Shown one piece after another: positions 34,817 to 44,086 of a stretch of 64,000 nt of DNA. The stretch is taken from contig NZ_JBBAXC010000007.1 in assembly GCF_037120725.1 (NCBI RefSeq), positions 62,001 through 126,000 of the forward strand, read 5' to 3'. The notes beneath the pieces were generated by a model. The model searched no databases. It saw only the letters and a list, made by a program, of their open reading frames with translations, and was not told the DNA's origin. The translations under genes and the position numbers were made by a program. Each line of letters starts with the position of its first letter. Positions within the stretch are counted from its first letter, which is position 1. The stretch comes from Bacillus spongiae. Its GTDB lineage: Bacteria > Bacillota > Bacilli > Bacillales > Bacillaceae_K.

Positions 34817-34860
34817 TAAGAAAGGGAGCTCCAATACGATGGAGCTCCCTTTCTTTCATT
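34817..34860. terminator. Bidirectional terminator
   Basis: GAAAGGGAGCTCCA pairs perfectly with TGGAGCTCCCTTTC around a 6-base loop, with T-rich and A-rich flanks. It separates the convergent macrodomain and SgrR-like genes. Confidence 0.9.
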
Positions 34861-34867
34861 TTATCCT

Positions 34868-36592
34868 TTAACTGGGGATCCATAGTTTAGAGAAGTCAAA
34901 GTGTCCGAATGAATGGATTTTCACATCCTTTATTAAAGGATGGAAGGTCCTTGTTTTAATTGGGTGGTGTTGAAAAATTAATAGATCGTTTTCACGAATA
35001 TGAGCTTCGATTTCAGACATAATGACTTCCCTGTTTTCTGAATCTACCTGTTTGAAGGTCTCTAGCTTTCTATTAATCCACTGAAGGGAGTCTAGGGGAA
35101 ACATTCGTCTGAATAGAAGAGTGTCGTTGTAGAAAGCACCTAAAAATGAAAGGTGAGGATCTAGAGAAGACACCTCCCCCATGAAGATTAAGTCTGCTTT
35201 CTGATCGATGTCACGGCAATAGAAATCGTGAAAGGTATACGATTGTAGTACAAATGTTATGCCGTATTTCTCTCCCTGCTCTTTAAACCAATTGGCTAGG
35301 TCAGAGGCTTTTTGGTAATTCATATGATAAAGCGAGAGTGGTTCACCATTATATCCCGCTTCTGCTAATAAAGCGGGAATCGCTGTTGGGTCCTTCTTCT
35401 GCGGAGAGGACCGCGAATTTACGAAGCTACTCGCTTCTACCCATTGATCCCAGTTGAGATCTGTTGCCAACTGCTCTATATCCATCAGATGGTAGAGGGC
35501 TTTGCGGACAGAAGGGTGCTGGACAACCGTTTGTTTTCTTAAATTAAACATTAAAAATCGAAAGCCTGTTTCAATTTCGTGTTTACTTCGTACCTCATCT
35601 GAAGGTGAATTTTGGACGGTGAAATCCACAATCGTTGCAGCATCATGACTTACTTTATAAAAATGAAGTTCGTCAAGAAGCGGCCTTTCAAGAAAATAGT
35701 GATCAAATGCTTCCAATACCATCTTATTTTCGGTACGTTCCTTTAGAGAAAAAGGGCCGGTACCAATCCACTCCTCTTCATTGAAAGGCTGATTTGACGG
35801 AAGGATACAGAAATGGGGTGAAGCGATGTACCTTAAGAAAAATGGATTTTTCTTATTTAATGTAATGATGACTTTATATGGATGAGGACAGTCGACTTTC
35901 TCTATATCCCCTGTAAGCCATTGATGGGAAGACTCATCGCTGTTTATTATTCTTTCAATTGTATAAGCGACATCGTTACTTGTCAGTGGCTTTTGGTGAT
36001 GGAAGAAAACTCCCTTGCGTAAGTGAAACGTCCATTTTCTATCGTCTTCCTCTGATTCGAAGTGGTGTGCAAGATGGGGAAGAATCCGGTCCTTTTTTCT
36101 ATCATATTTGACGAGTGTATCACCTAGGTATTCAATTAAATGTGATTCAAAGGAGATGGAAACCTTCAAGGGGTCGAGCGTTGTAAAGTCTCTTGAAATA
36201 AAGGAATGCAATACATCCTTGGATTCAGTTCCTTGCTGATAGCCAAACATTTCCCGAATGTCTGAAGACACCTTTAGAAGCCACGATTTTGGAATCGGAA
36301 GTCTGAGAAGCTGGGCAACCTGATCAAGCTTTCCGTTTTCTATACAATCTTTCATGAACTCTTCCACTTCTATCTGCAAAGGGTGTGAAAAAATCATTTC
36401 TGAAGGATTGCCTCGTCCTGCACCTGGAAGGTATGTGATTTTGTCTAACTCTTCAAATTGGCGGAGAATCCTTTTCACATTTTTCAATGAACAAAACCAT
36501 AGTTGTTCAAGCTCTCTTAATTTAAAGAAACATCTTCCATTTGCTTCTCGTTCAAGAAAATGAGCTCTCATCGTAAAATAACGGTCATTCAT
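34868..36592 (-). CDS. SgrR-family regulator (HTH + solute-binding domain)
   Basis: The 574-residue protein begins with an SgrR_N winged-helix region (residues 1-110; KLRELEQLWFCSLKNVKRIL, then LPGAGRGNPS). From about residue 130 it resembles SBP_bac_5 oligopeptide-binding proteins (LVKYDRKKDRILPHLAHHF, then WTFHLRKGVFFHHQKPLTS, NDVAYTIERI). There is no signal peptide, so it acts in the cytoplasm as a ligand-sensing regulator. It is divergent from an MFS transporter, the usual arrangement in Bacillaceae, so it probably controls that gene. A GGAGGAG site precedes the ATG. The ligand is unknown. Confidence 0.85.
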   Translation of the reverse strand: MNDRYFTMRAHFLEREANGRCFFKLRELEQLWFCSLKNVKRILRQFEELDKITYLPGAGRGNPSEMIFSHPLQIEVEEFMKDCIENGKLDQVAQLLRLPIPKSWLLKVSSDIREMFGYQQGTESKDVLHSFISRDFTTLDPLKVSISFESHLIEYLGDTLVKYDRKKDRILPHLAHHFESEEDDRKWTFHLRKGVFFHHQKPLTSNDVAYTIERIINSDESSHQWLTGDIEKVDCPHPYKVIITLNKKNPFFLRYIASPHFCILPSNQPFNEEEWIGTGPFSLKERTENKMVLEAFDHYFLERPLLDELHFYKVSHDAATIVDFTVQNSPSDEVRSKHEIETGFRFLMFNLRKQTVVQHPSVRKALYHLMDIEQLATDLNWDQWVEASSFVNSRSSPQKKDPTAIPALLAEAGYNGEPLSLYHMNYQKASDLANWFKEQGEKYGITFVLQSYTFHDFYCRDIDQKADLIFMGEVSSLDPHLSFLGAFYNDTLLFRRMFPLDSLQWINRKLETFKQVDSENREVIMSEIEAHIRENDLLIFQHHPIKTRTFHPLIKDVKIHSFGHFDFSKLWIPS

Positions 36593-36606
36593 TTTATTCT
36601 CCTCCT

Positions 36607-36651
36607 AAAAGGGGACATTTTTTAATATATTATACCCTTTTTACCCCTTTT
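36607..36651. promoter_or_regulatory. Inverted repeat between the SgrR-like and MFS genes
   Basis: AAAAGGGG (36607-36614) and CCCCTTTT (36644-36651) face each other around an AT-rich core that includes TATTATA. This is a candidate operator/promoter for the divergent pair. Confidence 0.4.
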
Positions 36652-36689
36652 CTCCTAGCACATAATGGAAGCATAGAGGAGATGATAAT

Positions 36690-37961
36690 ATGTTTCAAAC
36701 CTTACATCCAAATATTAAGATTAGGATCTATACATCATTTTTAAGTAGGGTGGTAGGTTCAGCTGTTTTCCCATTTATGGCTATTTATTTTACGAAAGAA
36801 ATGAATGCTTCGGTTGCAGGGCTCCTTATGCTCATCCAAGTTGTCGTTCAGTTTATAACTGGATTATATGGAGGATTCCTGGCAGATATTATAGGTAGAA
36901 AAAAGTTAATGGTAACAGGAGAAATCATAAAGGTCGGGGCATTTATAGGTATGCTTGCTGTAAATTCACCGGTATTTACTTCTCCATGGATTACGTTTAT
37001 GATGATGCTTTTAATTGGGATATCAGCAGGGATGGTCAATCCTGCAGCAGAAGCTATGCTAATTGATGTCAGCACGAAAGAAACAAGGGCATTCATGTAC
37101 TCAGTCAATTATTGGGCCGTAAACTTGTCCATAATGATTGGACTAATCATTGGAGGGTGGTTCTTTGAACATCATTTTTTTGAATTAATAGGTGTATTAC
37201 TACTTATGGCTGTTGTGACTCTTTGGATGACGTCCGCCTTTATCATCGATACGTATAAAGTCAAAAAAGATAAAGAGGAAATGACTTATGGAATCAAGCC
37301 GTTGATCATGAGCTACGGCTTAGTCATGAAGGATTGGCCATTTATTGCTTTTACTCTCGGTGGGATTTCTATACTATCCATTGAATTTCAGCGGAATAAT
37401 TTTATTTCTGTAAGACTCGAGAACGAAATTATCCCTCAGACGATTCAACTGTTTAACATTTTCTCCTTCACTATTGACGGAATTAAGTTACTGAGTTTAC
37501 TGACAGTGGTGAATACAGTGATGATCGTTCTATTCACGGCAGCAGCGACTAAATGGATAAAAGGAAAGCAGGAGAAGTCCATCATGTATATTGGGTTTAT
37601 CCTATTTGGGCTAGGCTATTTTATTATGGCGTTCAGTAATCATATTCTTACTCTGTTCCTCTCTGTTGTCATCTTATCAATCGGTGAGTTGCTTTATGTA
37701 CCGACTAGGCAGTCGCTCTTAGCAGATATTGTCGATGATAGTAAAAGGGGAGCCTATATGGCCATGAACGGATTGGTGTTTCAAGTAGGGAAAATGATTG
37801 GTGCTCTCGGATTGATTGTCGGCAACATCATTGGGGGAATGGCAATGGGACTCGGCTATTTGCTGTTAGTGATGTTAGGTATCCTCTTTTCCCATATAGC
37901 CCTGAAAGGTTCACGGATAGAAGAATCCTTCATTAAAGTTAAAGCTGAGGTGGGGAAATAG
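36690..37961 (+). CDS. MFS transporter (probable drug or metabolite exporter)
   Basis: The 423-residue protein has 12 predicted membrane segments. The MFS loop 2-3 signature is present as GGFLADIIGRKKLMVTGE, and a related sequence appears in the second half after VPTRQSLLADIV. Helix 5 carries VNYWAVNLSIMIGLIIGG. It matches the MdtH/YttB-like exporter group. GAGGAGATG precedes the ATG. The divergent SgrR-like gene is its likely regulator. The substrate cannot be predicted. Confidence 0.87.
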   Translation: MFQTLHPNIKIRIYTSFLSRVVGSAVFPFMAIYFTKEMNASVAGLLMLIQVVVQFITGLYGGFLADIIGRKKLMVTGEIIKVGAFIGMLAVNSPVFTSPWITFMMMLLIGISAGMVNPAAEAMLIDVSTKETRAFMYSVNYWAVNLSIMIGLIIGGWFFEHHFFELIGVLLLMAVVTLWMTSAFIIDTYKVKKDKEEMTYGIKPLIMSYGLVMKDWPFIAFTLGGISILSIEFQRNNFISVRLENEIIPQTIQLFNIFSFTIDGIKLLSLLTVVNTVMIVLFTAAATKWIKGKQEKSIMYIGFILFGLGYFIMAFSNHILTLFLSVVILSIGELLYVPTRQSLLADIVDDSKRGAYMAMNGLVFQVGKMIGALGLIVGNIIGGMAMGLGYLLLVMLGILFSHIALKGSRIEESFIKVKAEVGK

Positions 37962-38135
37962 GACAGAAATTTGTAGAAATAAGAGTGAAGAGTCTAACTA
38001 CGCTAGGACTAAGGTATCACCCATTTAATCAACTGATTGATTACCTATTATTCTAGATAAGGGCTAAGATGGTTCTCCCCATTCCTCTTATGATAAAGTA
38101 TGAATAGACAGCAAAGTTCAGAAAGAGGGAAGAAT

Positions 38136-39332
38136 ATGACGATAAAGCGATATTACCAAGATGCCTACATGAACGTATTTCAAACGGAAATCCAGAATCA
38201 ACAACAGGATGAAAACGGTGCTTGGTATGTGGTATTAGAGGAAACAGCGTTCTATCCAACGGGAGGAGGACAGCCTCATGATACGGGCACATTGCATAAC
38301 AGGAACGTAATTAATGTAGAAGAAGTGAATGGTGAAATCCGTCATTATATTGAAGAACCGATTGAAGATATTTCAACGGTTGTTGAAGGACGAGTGAATT
38401 GGGACCGTCGTTTCGACCATATGCAGCAGCATGCCGGTCAGCATATTTTATCTGCTGCATTTATAGAAGCACTTTCATACGAGACGATCAGCTTCCATCT
38501 AGGGAAAGAGATATTAACGATTGATCTAGACGTAAGTAATATTACAGAAACAGATGCTCTTAAAGCAGAAGCATTAGCCAACCAAGTGATTCAAGAGGGG
38601 AGGCTAATTGAGACGAAATGGATAACAGAAGCAGAATTGTCTGACTATCCACTCAGAAAGCAACCCTCTGTTACGGGTGAAATTCGACTCGTCCTCATAC
38701 CTGACTTTGATTACAATGGGTGTGGTGGAACCCATCCCCGCTCTACAAGTGAAGTTGGGGCAATTAAGATTCTTGATTGGGAGAAGCATAAAGGGCATAT
38801 TCGCTTGCAGTTTGTGTGCGGAAATCGGGTACTCAAACAGTTACACCAAAAGCATGGACTTTTAAAAGAGTTAACGGGCATGTTGCAGGCGCCGGAAGAA
38901 AGCATGGTACTGACCATTGAACGTTTACAAGCGAAACAAAAAGAACAAGAGAAGGCTATTGAAGAATTGAAAGAAGGTTTATTAATCTATGAGGCAGAAG
39001 AGCTATTGAAAGAGGCGAAGGCTCACGAAGGGCGAACGTTTATTAAGGCATCTTTCGTAGACCGTCCAATCAGAGAGCTCCAAAAGATCGCTCAGCATAT
39101 CACATCTAGGAGAAATGAAACCGTCGTATTATTGGTTGTGCAAAATGATGAGAAACTTCAATTTGTAGCAGCAAAGGGGTCATCACCTCGTGTCAACTTA
39201 AGGACGGTCGCTCAAAACGTTTTCCCATTGATTAACGGGAGGGGCGGCGGAAAAGAATCATTTGTTCAAGGTGGAGGAGAGGCATTAATCAGCAAGGAAG
39301 AGCTACTGGAATCATTAACAAATCAAATATAA
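38136..39332 (+). CDS. AlaX-type alanyl-tRNA editing hydrolase (long form)
   Basis: The 398-residue protein carries the editing domain of alanyl-tRNA synthetase without the catalytic part. The zinc site is H99/H103 (MQQHAGQHILS) plus Cys and His in NGCGGTHPRST. The substrate-side FYPTGGGQPHDTG motif is near residue 40. A coiled region (residues 255-300) and a DHHA1 domain ending in GRGGGKESFVQGGG follow, so this is AlaX-L. It frees tRNA-Ala mischarged with Ser or Gly. The ATG at 38136 follows AGAGGGAAG; an earlier ATG at 38100 lacks a site. Confidence 0.9.
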   Translation: MTIKRYYQDAYMNVFQTEIQNQQQDENGAWYVVLEETAFYPTGGGQPHDTGTLHNRNVINVEEVNGEIRHYIEEPIEDISTVVEGRVNWDRRFDHMQQHAGQHILSAAFIEALSYETISFHLGKEILTIDLDVSNITETDALKAEALANQVIQEGRLIETKWITEAELSDYPLRKQPSVTGEIRLVLIPDFDYNGCGGTHPRSTSEVGAIKILDWEKHKGHIRLQFVCGNRVLKQLHQKHGLLKELTGMLQAPEESMVLTIERLQAKQKEQEKAIEELKEGLLIYEAEELLKEAKAHEGRTFIKASFVDRPIRELQKIAQHITSRRNETVVLLVVQNDEKLQFVAAKGSSPRVNLRTVAQNVFPLINGRGGGKESFVQGGGEALISKEELLESLTNQI

Positions 39333-39340
39333 AGGAGAGG

Positions 39341-39376
39341 AAAGAGGCACCCAGTATAAAGGGGTGCCTCTTTCGT
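39341..39376 (+). terminator. Terminator after the AlaX gene
   Basis: AAAGAGGCACCC pairs perfectly with GGGTGCCTCTTT around a 9-base loop, then TCG. Confidence 0.8.
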
Positions 39377-39692
39377 TACATTCGTGTATATCACGGATTA
39401 GTCATTTGTTAAATCGATTCGAAATACCTAATAACGTTCACCATGGTACTATTCGAGTTGAAAAGTACAACAATAAAAGCTAGGTGATCTGTCGGGAATA
39501 TGAATATGAGACTTTTGTATTAGATTCAACTACCTGTAATTCTCAAAATATAACTAAGAAATATAGTTTAATAGTACCAGGCAAAAATCGCCAATATTTT
39601 CATAATATTGACGTCTATAGCAACCGGTGATAAAAATAGAATAGTAAAATTAAAATATTTTACAAATTATAGGTTTCTGAGATTAAATTAGG

Positions 39693-39698
39693 TATAAT
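39693..39698 (+). promoter_or_regulatory. Candidate -10 (TATAAT) of the Tad operon
   Basis: A consensus TATAAT is preceded by GG and, 17-18 bases earlier, by a poor -35 (AGGTTT region). The same stretch loosely fits a SigB-type GTTT..GGTAT pattern, so the sigma factor is undecided. Confidence 0.4.
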
Positions 39699-39775
39699 AA
39701 ATTCCATAATATTCAAATTACATACTATCGGATTTGAAAATTATTAATTCATAGATACAGTGTGGAAGGAAAGAA

Positions 39776-39814
39776 GGCAAAGAGTGGTTCATCCACTTCA
39801 GAAAAGATTTTGCC
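39776..39814 (+). ncRNA. Structured leader hairpin before the Tad locus
   Basis: GGCAAA (39776-39781) pairs with TTTGCC (39809-39814), enclosing a second stem AGTGG (39783-39787) / CCACT (39793-39797). The sequence does not fit the c-di-GMP-I riboswitch consensus I know. A structured 5' leader is inferred; function is open. Confidence 0.35.
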
Positions 39815-39903
39815 CTAAACGAACCGACTTCAAACTTCTATACCAAACCTTTTGAAAACTTGAAACCAATAATATTTTACTTTGCAATGGAGTGACACTG
39901 GGA

Positions 39904-40659
39904 ATGATTGAGTCCAAAAAAAGAGCATTTATATTCTTGTTTTTAGCGTTTCTGTTAGCTTTAAGTGTAGGCTACTTAGTCTACAACAAAGTTAAAGATC
40001 TAAATTCTGAATTAGGTGGAATGACGGAGATTTATGTGGCAAAAGGTGATATCCCGTCAAGAACTCCCATTAAGGAAAGTCAAATTGCCGTAATGGAGAT
40101 ACCTAATAAATTCGTTACAGAATCACACATTACAGGGAAACAACAATTGGAGAACAGAGCTTCAGTCGTTCCTCTTAAAGAAGGTGACATCATTACAAAA
40201 AACATGATTAAACCTGTTTCTAACTTAAATAATGAAGATAACCGACTTGTAGCGATTTACAGAAATGACAAAGTTCAATTCGATCAAGTCATCGAGGCGC
40301 TAGATAGAATTGATATCATCGTTTCATCTGAGGTAGATGGAGAAAGAAAAACAGAGCTGTTTATGAAGGATGTTCCGGTTTCCTATGCTGAAGGAGATGA
40401 GAAGAATTTTGCGGGGGTAGCTGTTGAGGTTCCAGAGGAAAAAGCTCCTGAGCTAATACATATGCAAAACTATGCTGAGCATATGAGAATCTTAAAGGCA
40501 AATGTCGGTAAAAATGATTTGCCATCAGAAGAACAAGTAGAGTCTAAGCCGGAAGCTGGATCGCAGAAAAACGAACAGCCTGTAGAACAAAAACCTGTTG
40601 ATGAGAACAAACCAAATGAATCAAATCAAGGAGACGCATCAAATGGAAACGAATCTTGA
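39904..40659 (+). CDS. CpaB/RcpC-like SAF-domain protein of the Tad system
   Basis: The 251-residue protein has one N-terminal membrane segment (FIFLFLAFLLALSVGYLVY) and an extracytoplasmic SAF domain (EIYVAKGDIPSRTPIKESQI, then RASVVPLKEGDIITKNMI), followed by an acidic, Gln/Asn/Pro-rich tail. This is the CpaB/RcpC family, always part of Tad pilus loci. GTG at 39892 and ATG at 39904 are both possible. It is the first gene of the locus, and its 3' end holds the ribosome binding site of the CpaE-like gene, which starts inside it. Confidence 0.8.
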   Translation: MIESKKRAFIFLFLAFLLALSVGYLVYNKVKDLNSELGGMTEIYVAKGDIPSRTPIKESQIAVMEIPNKFVTESHITGKQQLENRASVVPLKEGDIITKNMIKPVSNLNNEDNRLVAIYRNDKVQFDQVIEALDRIDIIVSSEVDGERKTELFMKDVPVSYAEGDEKNFAGVAVEVPEEKAPELIHMQNYAEHMRILKANVGKNDLPSEEQVESKPEAGSQKNEQPVEQKPVDENKPNESNQGDASNGNES

Positions 40660-41797
40660 TATTCTACTAGTTAGTGAAGATGACGTAGTTACGAATCAAG
40701 TCTTGAACACTCTTGATCAAGAGGATAGTAGCTTGTCTGTCATTTCTGCTGAAGATACAGTAAGAGAAGTCAACAGACAAACAAGAGATATTATCGTTTT
40801 TGTACAATCAAATAATGATAATTCAGTCGAACTTATCCAATATATTAAATCAGTTAACCCTTCTACCTATATTATTTTTTTAGCAAGAGATTCAGATTTT
40901 ACTATACTGCGAAATATCTCAAAAGCGGGTGCGGAAGATTTCTTTGTATTACCTGACGAAATGTCATTATTTCTTAGCAGATTCCCGACGATTAAAAAGA
41001 ACTATGAAATGAAAAAAAGTAATCGAGAAGAAAGTACGGTGGTCTTTGGGAAGGGTAGAGGTCAAATATACTCCTTTTATAGCGGTAAGGGGGGGAGCGG
41101 AAAGTCGATCATTTCCTCAACTTTCGCCCAAACACTGAAACTTGAATCAGCTGCAGAGGTAATTTTAATCGATTTCAATATACAGTATGGTGGCATTGAA
41201 ACGATGATGTCGATTGAAACGAATCGATCAATAGCGGATTTAACACCGGTTATCGAAGAGTTAAATGAAAGCCATGTTAGGAATGTCTCTCAAACTGAAA
41301 CACATTCGCAATTAGAGATACTAGTAAGCCCCTGTGATGCAGAAGTAGGGGAAACACTCGATGATCAGTTTATTGCTAAGTTGCTTAGGACATGCAGAAG
41401 GTCATTTGATTATGTCATTATCGATTTACCTTCCGATATTAATCATTTAATGGTCACAGCAATGGAAGAATCAGACAAGATATATTATGTTCTATACCCT
41501 GAAACTTCGTCACTAAAAGTACTTAAGCATTACGAGGAGTTGTGCACTCGTTTGGGAATAGACCTTCAATCTCGATTGGAAATCGTTCTAAATGAGACTT
41601 CCAAAGAAAACGAGCTGCAGGAAGGTGACTTAAAGGATATTCTTAGATTTCCGATTACAGCAGCTATTAGAAGGGATTTAAAAGGATTGCAAACCTTTAT
41701 TAATAAAGGTGAGCCAGTGAGGAAATCTCCAAATGAAAAGAGATTGATCCCTTTTGCGAAGGATATTAGAAAATTCACTAGGGCAGTTCTAAAATAG
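40643..41797 (+). CDS. CpaE/TadZ-like ParA-family ATPase
   Basis: The 384-residue protein has an N-terminal receiver-like domain (residues 5-110, DILLVSEDDVV with a degenerate phosphorylation site) and a ParA/MinD ATPase with deviant Walker A YSGKGGSGKSII near residue 148 and VILIDFNIQYGG. This is the TadZ/CpaE arrangement, which places the Tad apparatus at a cell site. The ATG at 40643 follows AAGGAG and lies inside the cpaB-like gene (17-base overlap). The CpaF-like ATPase follows at 12 bases. Confidence 0.87.
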   Translation: METNLDILLVSEDDVVTNQVLNTLDQEDSSLSVISAEDTVREVNRQTRDIIVFVQSNNDNSVELIQYIKSVNPSTYIIFLARDSDFTILRNISKAGAEDFFVLPDEMSLFLSRFPTIKKNYEMKKSNREESTVVFGKGRGQIYSFYSGKGGSGKSIISSTFAQTLKLESAAEVILIDFNIQYGGIETMMSIETNRSIADLTPVIEELNESHVRNVSQTETHSQLEILVSPCDAEVGETLDDQFIAKLLRTCRRSFDYVIIDLPSDINHLMVTAMEESDKIYYVLYPETSSLKVLKHYEELCTRLGIDLQSRLEIVLNETSKENELQEGDLKDILRFPITAAIRRDLKGLQTFINKGEPVRKSPNEKRLIPFAKDIRKFTRAVLK

Positions 41798-41809
41798 GAG
41801 GAAAAGAGA

Positions 41810-43159
41810 TTGTCGTCCCTATTTGATAAACGAAAAGAAAAAATAAAGAAGAACAGGCCGACAACGTATGAGTATGAAAATCATTTAGTTGACGACCTTG
41901 TAGAACATTATAAAGCAAGGTTGCTTAGAGATACGAATCTTGAAGCACTCACCCAACTGACTCAAGGTGAGATGAGGCTAAAAATCGAACAGCTGGTTTC
42001 TCAATTCATGTCAGAGGAAAGAGTGATTATTTCACGACATGATAAAGAGCTATTAATCTCTCGAATTCTCGATGAAGCAGTAGGATTTGGTCCTTTGGAG
42101 CCTTTAATCAACGATGAAACGATAACGGAGATCCTCATTAATGGGTATGAAGAAGTCTATGTTGAGAGACTCGGTAAATTAGAGGTTAGTAATATTAAGT
42201 TTCGTGATGATGAACACGTGAGACATGTCGTAGATCGAATTGTTGCCCCATTAGGTAGGCGTATTGATGAGAGTTCACCGATGGTAGATGCAAGACTTCC
42301 TGATGGGAGTCGTGTAAATGCCGTTATTTCACCTATCAGTTTAAATGGAACGCTTGTTTCTATCAGAAAATTTAGAGCTGACCCTTTTAAAATGGATGAT
42401 TTATTAAGCTTCAATTCGTTGAACGCTAGCATGGCCCATTTTCTAGAGGCCGTTGTTAAATCAAAACTGAACATACTAATCTCAGGTGGTACGGGCTCCG
42501 GAAAAACGACCCTATTAAATGTAATTGCTGCATCTATACCTTATGGTGAAAGGGTTATAACAATAGAAGATTCAGCTGAGCTTAGACTCGATCGTCCAAA
42601 TGTTGTCGGTATGGAGGCAAGACCCGAGAATGTGGAAGGGCGAGGGGAAGTAACCATACGAAGTTTAGTAAAGAATGCCTTACGTATGAGACCTGATCGC
42701 ATCATCGTCGGGGAGGTTCGTAGTGGTGAGGCATTTGATATGCTCCAGGCTATGAATACAGGGCATGAAGGATCAATTACGACGGTACATGCCAACTCTC
42801 CTGAAGATGCTTTGAGACGTGTAGAAGCAATGGTTGTCATGGCTGGAATGGATCTTCCTTCTAATATCGTCAGGGAATATATTGTAGGAGCATTGGATAT
42901 TATTATCCAAGCCACGCGATTAACAGACGGAACAAGGAAAATAATCTCTATTTCAGAAGTTATGAAGCATCCTGATGGTCGTCATGAAATGAAGGAAATC
43001 TTTACATTTAAAAGAACTGGGATGAAAAAGGATGGTTCCATCGAAGGCTATTATACTGCCACAGGATATGTTCCTAAATGCTTGGAAAGATTAAATGTTT
43101 TTGGAAATAACATTTCTGAATCAGCCTTCACCCCTATTTTTGAGGAGGTGAGTACATGA
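41810..43159 (+). CDS. CpaF/TadA-type secretion ATPase
   Basis: The 449-residue hexameric ATPase powers Tad pilus assembly. Visible motifs are Walker A ISGGTGSGKTTLLNV, the Asp box VITIEDSAELRL, Walker B RIIVGEVRSGEAFDML and the His box NTGHEGSITTVHANSP. An N-terminal helical domain (residues 1-110) precedes them, as in CpaF. The start is TTG behind AGGAGGAAAAG. It ends overlapping the TadB-like gene by four bases (ATGA). Confidence 0.93.
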   Translation: MSSLFDKRKEKIKKNRPTTYEYENHLVDDLVEHYKARLLRDTNLEALTQLTQGEMRLKIEQLVSQFMSEERVIISRHDKELLISRILDEAVGFGPLEPLINDETITEILINGYEEVYVERLGKLEVSNIKFRDDEHVRHVVDRIVAPLGRRIDESSPMVDARLPDGSRVNAVISPISLNGTLVSIRKFRADPFKMDDLLSFNSLNASMAHFLEAVVKSKLNILISGGTGSGKTTLLNVIAASIPYGERVITIEDSAELRLDRPNVVGMEARPENVEGRGEVTIRSLVKNALRMRPDRIIVGEVRSGEAFDMLQAMNTGHEGSITTVHANSPEDALRRVEAMVVMAGMDLPSNIVREYIVGALDIIIQATRLTDGTRKIISISEVMKHPDGRHEMKEIFTFKRTGMKKDGSIEGYYTATGYVPKCLERLNVFGNNISESAFTPIFEEVST

Positions 43160-44082
43160 TACCTGCTGCCATTGCCACCCTTTCATCTCTTTTATTCATC
43201 ATTGCCATAAGCTTTTATTTGGATTATCGAAAGGAAAAAAGAGAATGGAAAAAGCAAGTAACCGATTTTTACAGTAATGGTGAAAAACGAAAAAGCTATA
43301 TCGTACTTTTAGGAGACAAGTTTGACCAAACGGAAACGGCAAAGCCGATTTTTGAGAAACTTAGGGAGTCCAGTATCCCTCTTACTCCATCTGAATATTT
43401 TGCTGCCCAGTTTGTTGCTTTTATGGGAATCGTCATTGTACTTATGAATTTTTTCAGCCTTAGCTTTTTAATCAGTATCTTTGTCTCTCTTCTTTTTCTC
43501 GAAGGGGGAAGAAGACTCCTTTTCCTACTGAGAAAAAACAAAATGAAACAACGACTGGTTGAACAATTACCTGAAATTTGCCGCCTTCTTGCTAATGCAA
43601 CGAGATCTGGGATGACGTTAAATCAAGGCGTTCAACTAGTGGCACAGGAAGTAAATGAACCTGCAAAGGGAGAATTCAAACGTTTAGCTCAGGAAATTTC
43701 ATTGGGAATCGATTTTAATACAGCGATTCGATCGATGGAAAAACGAATTGAGAATCGGGAATTTAAATTATTTGTTGCTACAATTCTCATCCAGAAAAAA
43801 GCGGGAGGAAATTTGTTCTCCGTTCTAGATGAAATGGGGCAAACGCTAGAAGAACGAAAGATTTTAACGCAAGAGATAAAAACAATGACAGCAGAGCAAC
43901 GGTATGTTGCGTATATCGTCCCTGTTATTCCCATTTTCTTGGTTTTAATGATGAACAATATTATAGATGGCTTCCTCGATCCTTTGTTTACGGGACTCGG
44001 TATCATTTTGTTATTACTATTCATAGGCGGTACTTTATTAACGTTTATCCTCGTTAAAAAAGTAACCAATATTAAGGTGTGA
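43156..44082 (+). CDS. TadB-like inner-membrane platform protein
   Basis: The 308-residue protein has an N-terminal anchor, a pair of membrane segments near residues 85-120, a cytoplasmic T2SSF domain (QLPEICRLLANATRSGMTLN, then AIRSMEKRIENREFKLFVAT and GGNLFSVLDEMGQTLEERK) and two C-terminal membrane segments. This is the standard TadB topology. It overlaps the ATPase gene by four bases and is followed after four bases by the TadC-like gene. Confidence 0.88.
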   Translation: MIPAAIATLSSLLFIIAISFYLDYRKEKREWKKQVTDFYSNGEKRKSYIVLLGDKFDQTETAKPIFEKLRESSIPLTPSEYFAAQFVAFMGIVIVLMNFFSLSFLISIFVSLLFLEGGRRLLFLLRKNKMKQRLVEQLPEICRLLANATRSGMTLNQGVQLVAQEVNEPAKGEFKRLAQEISLGIDFNTAIRSMEKRIENREFKLFVATILIQKKAGGNLFSVLDEMGQTLEERKILTQEIKTMTAEQRYVAYIVPVIPIFLVLMMNNIIDGFLDPLFTGLGIILLLLFIGGTLLTFILVKKVTNIKV

Positions 44083-44086
44083 GGCG

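Larger units (their letters stand above)
39377..39903. other. Long leader region before the Tad locus (527 bases)
   Basis: No ORF with a ribosome binding site occurs here. The stretch is AT-rich and contains the candidate promoter at 39693 and a branched hairpin at 39776-39814, listed separately. About 200 bases lie between that promoter and the first Tad gene, long enough for a regulatory leader. Confidence 0.5.

Noticed and set aside
42157-42915. Long minus-strand ORFs opposite the CpaF-like gene
   Set aside because: The opposite strand encodes a clear CpaF ATPase; these frames have biased composition typical of antisense shadows.
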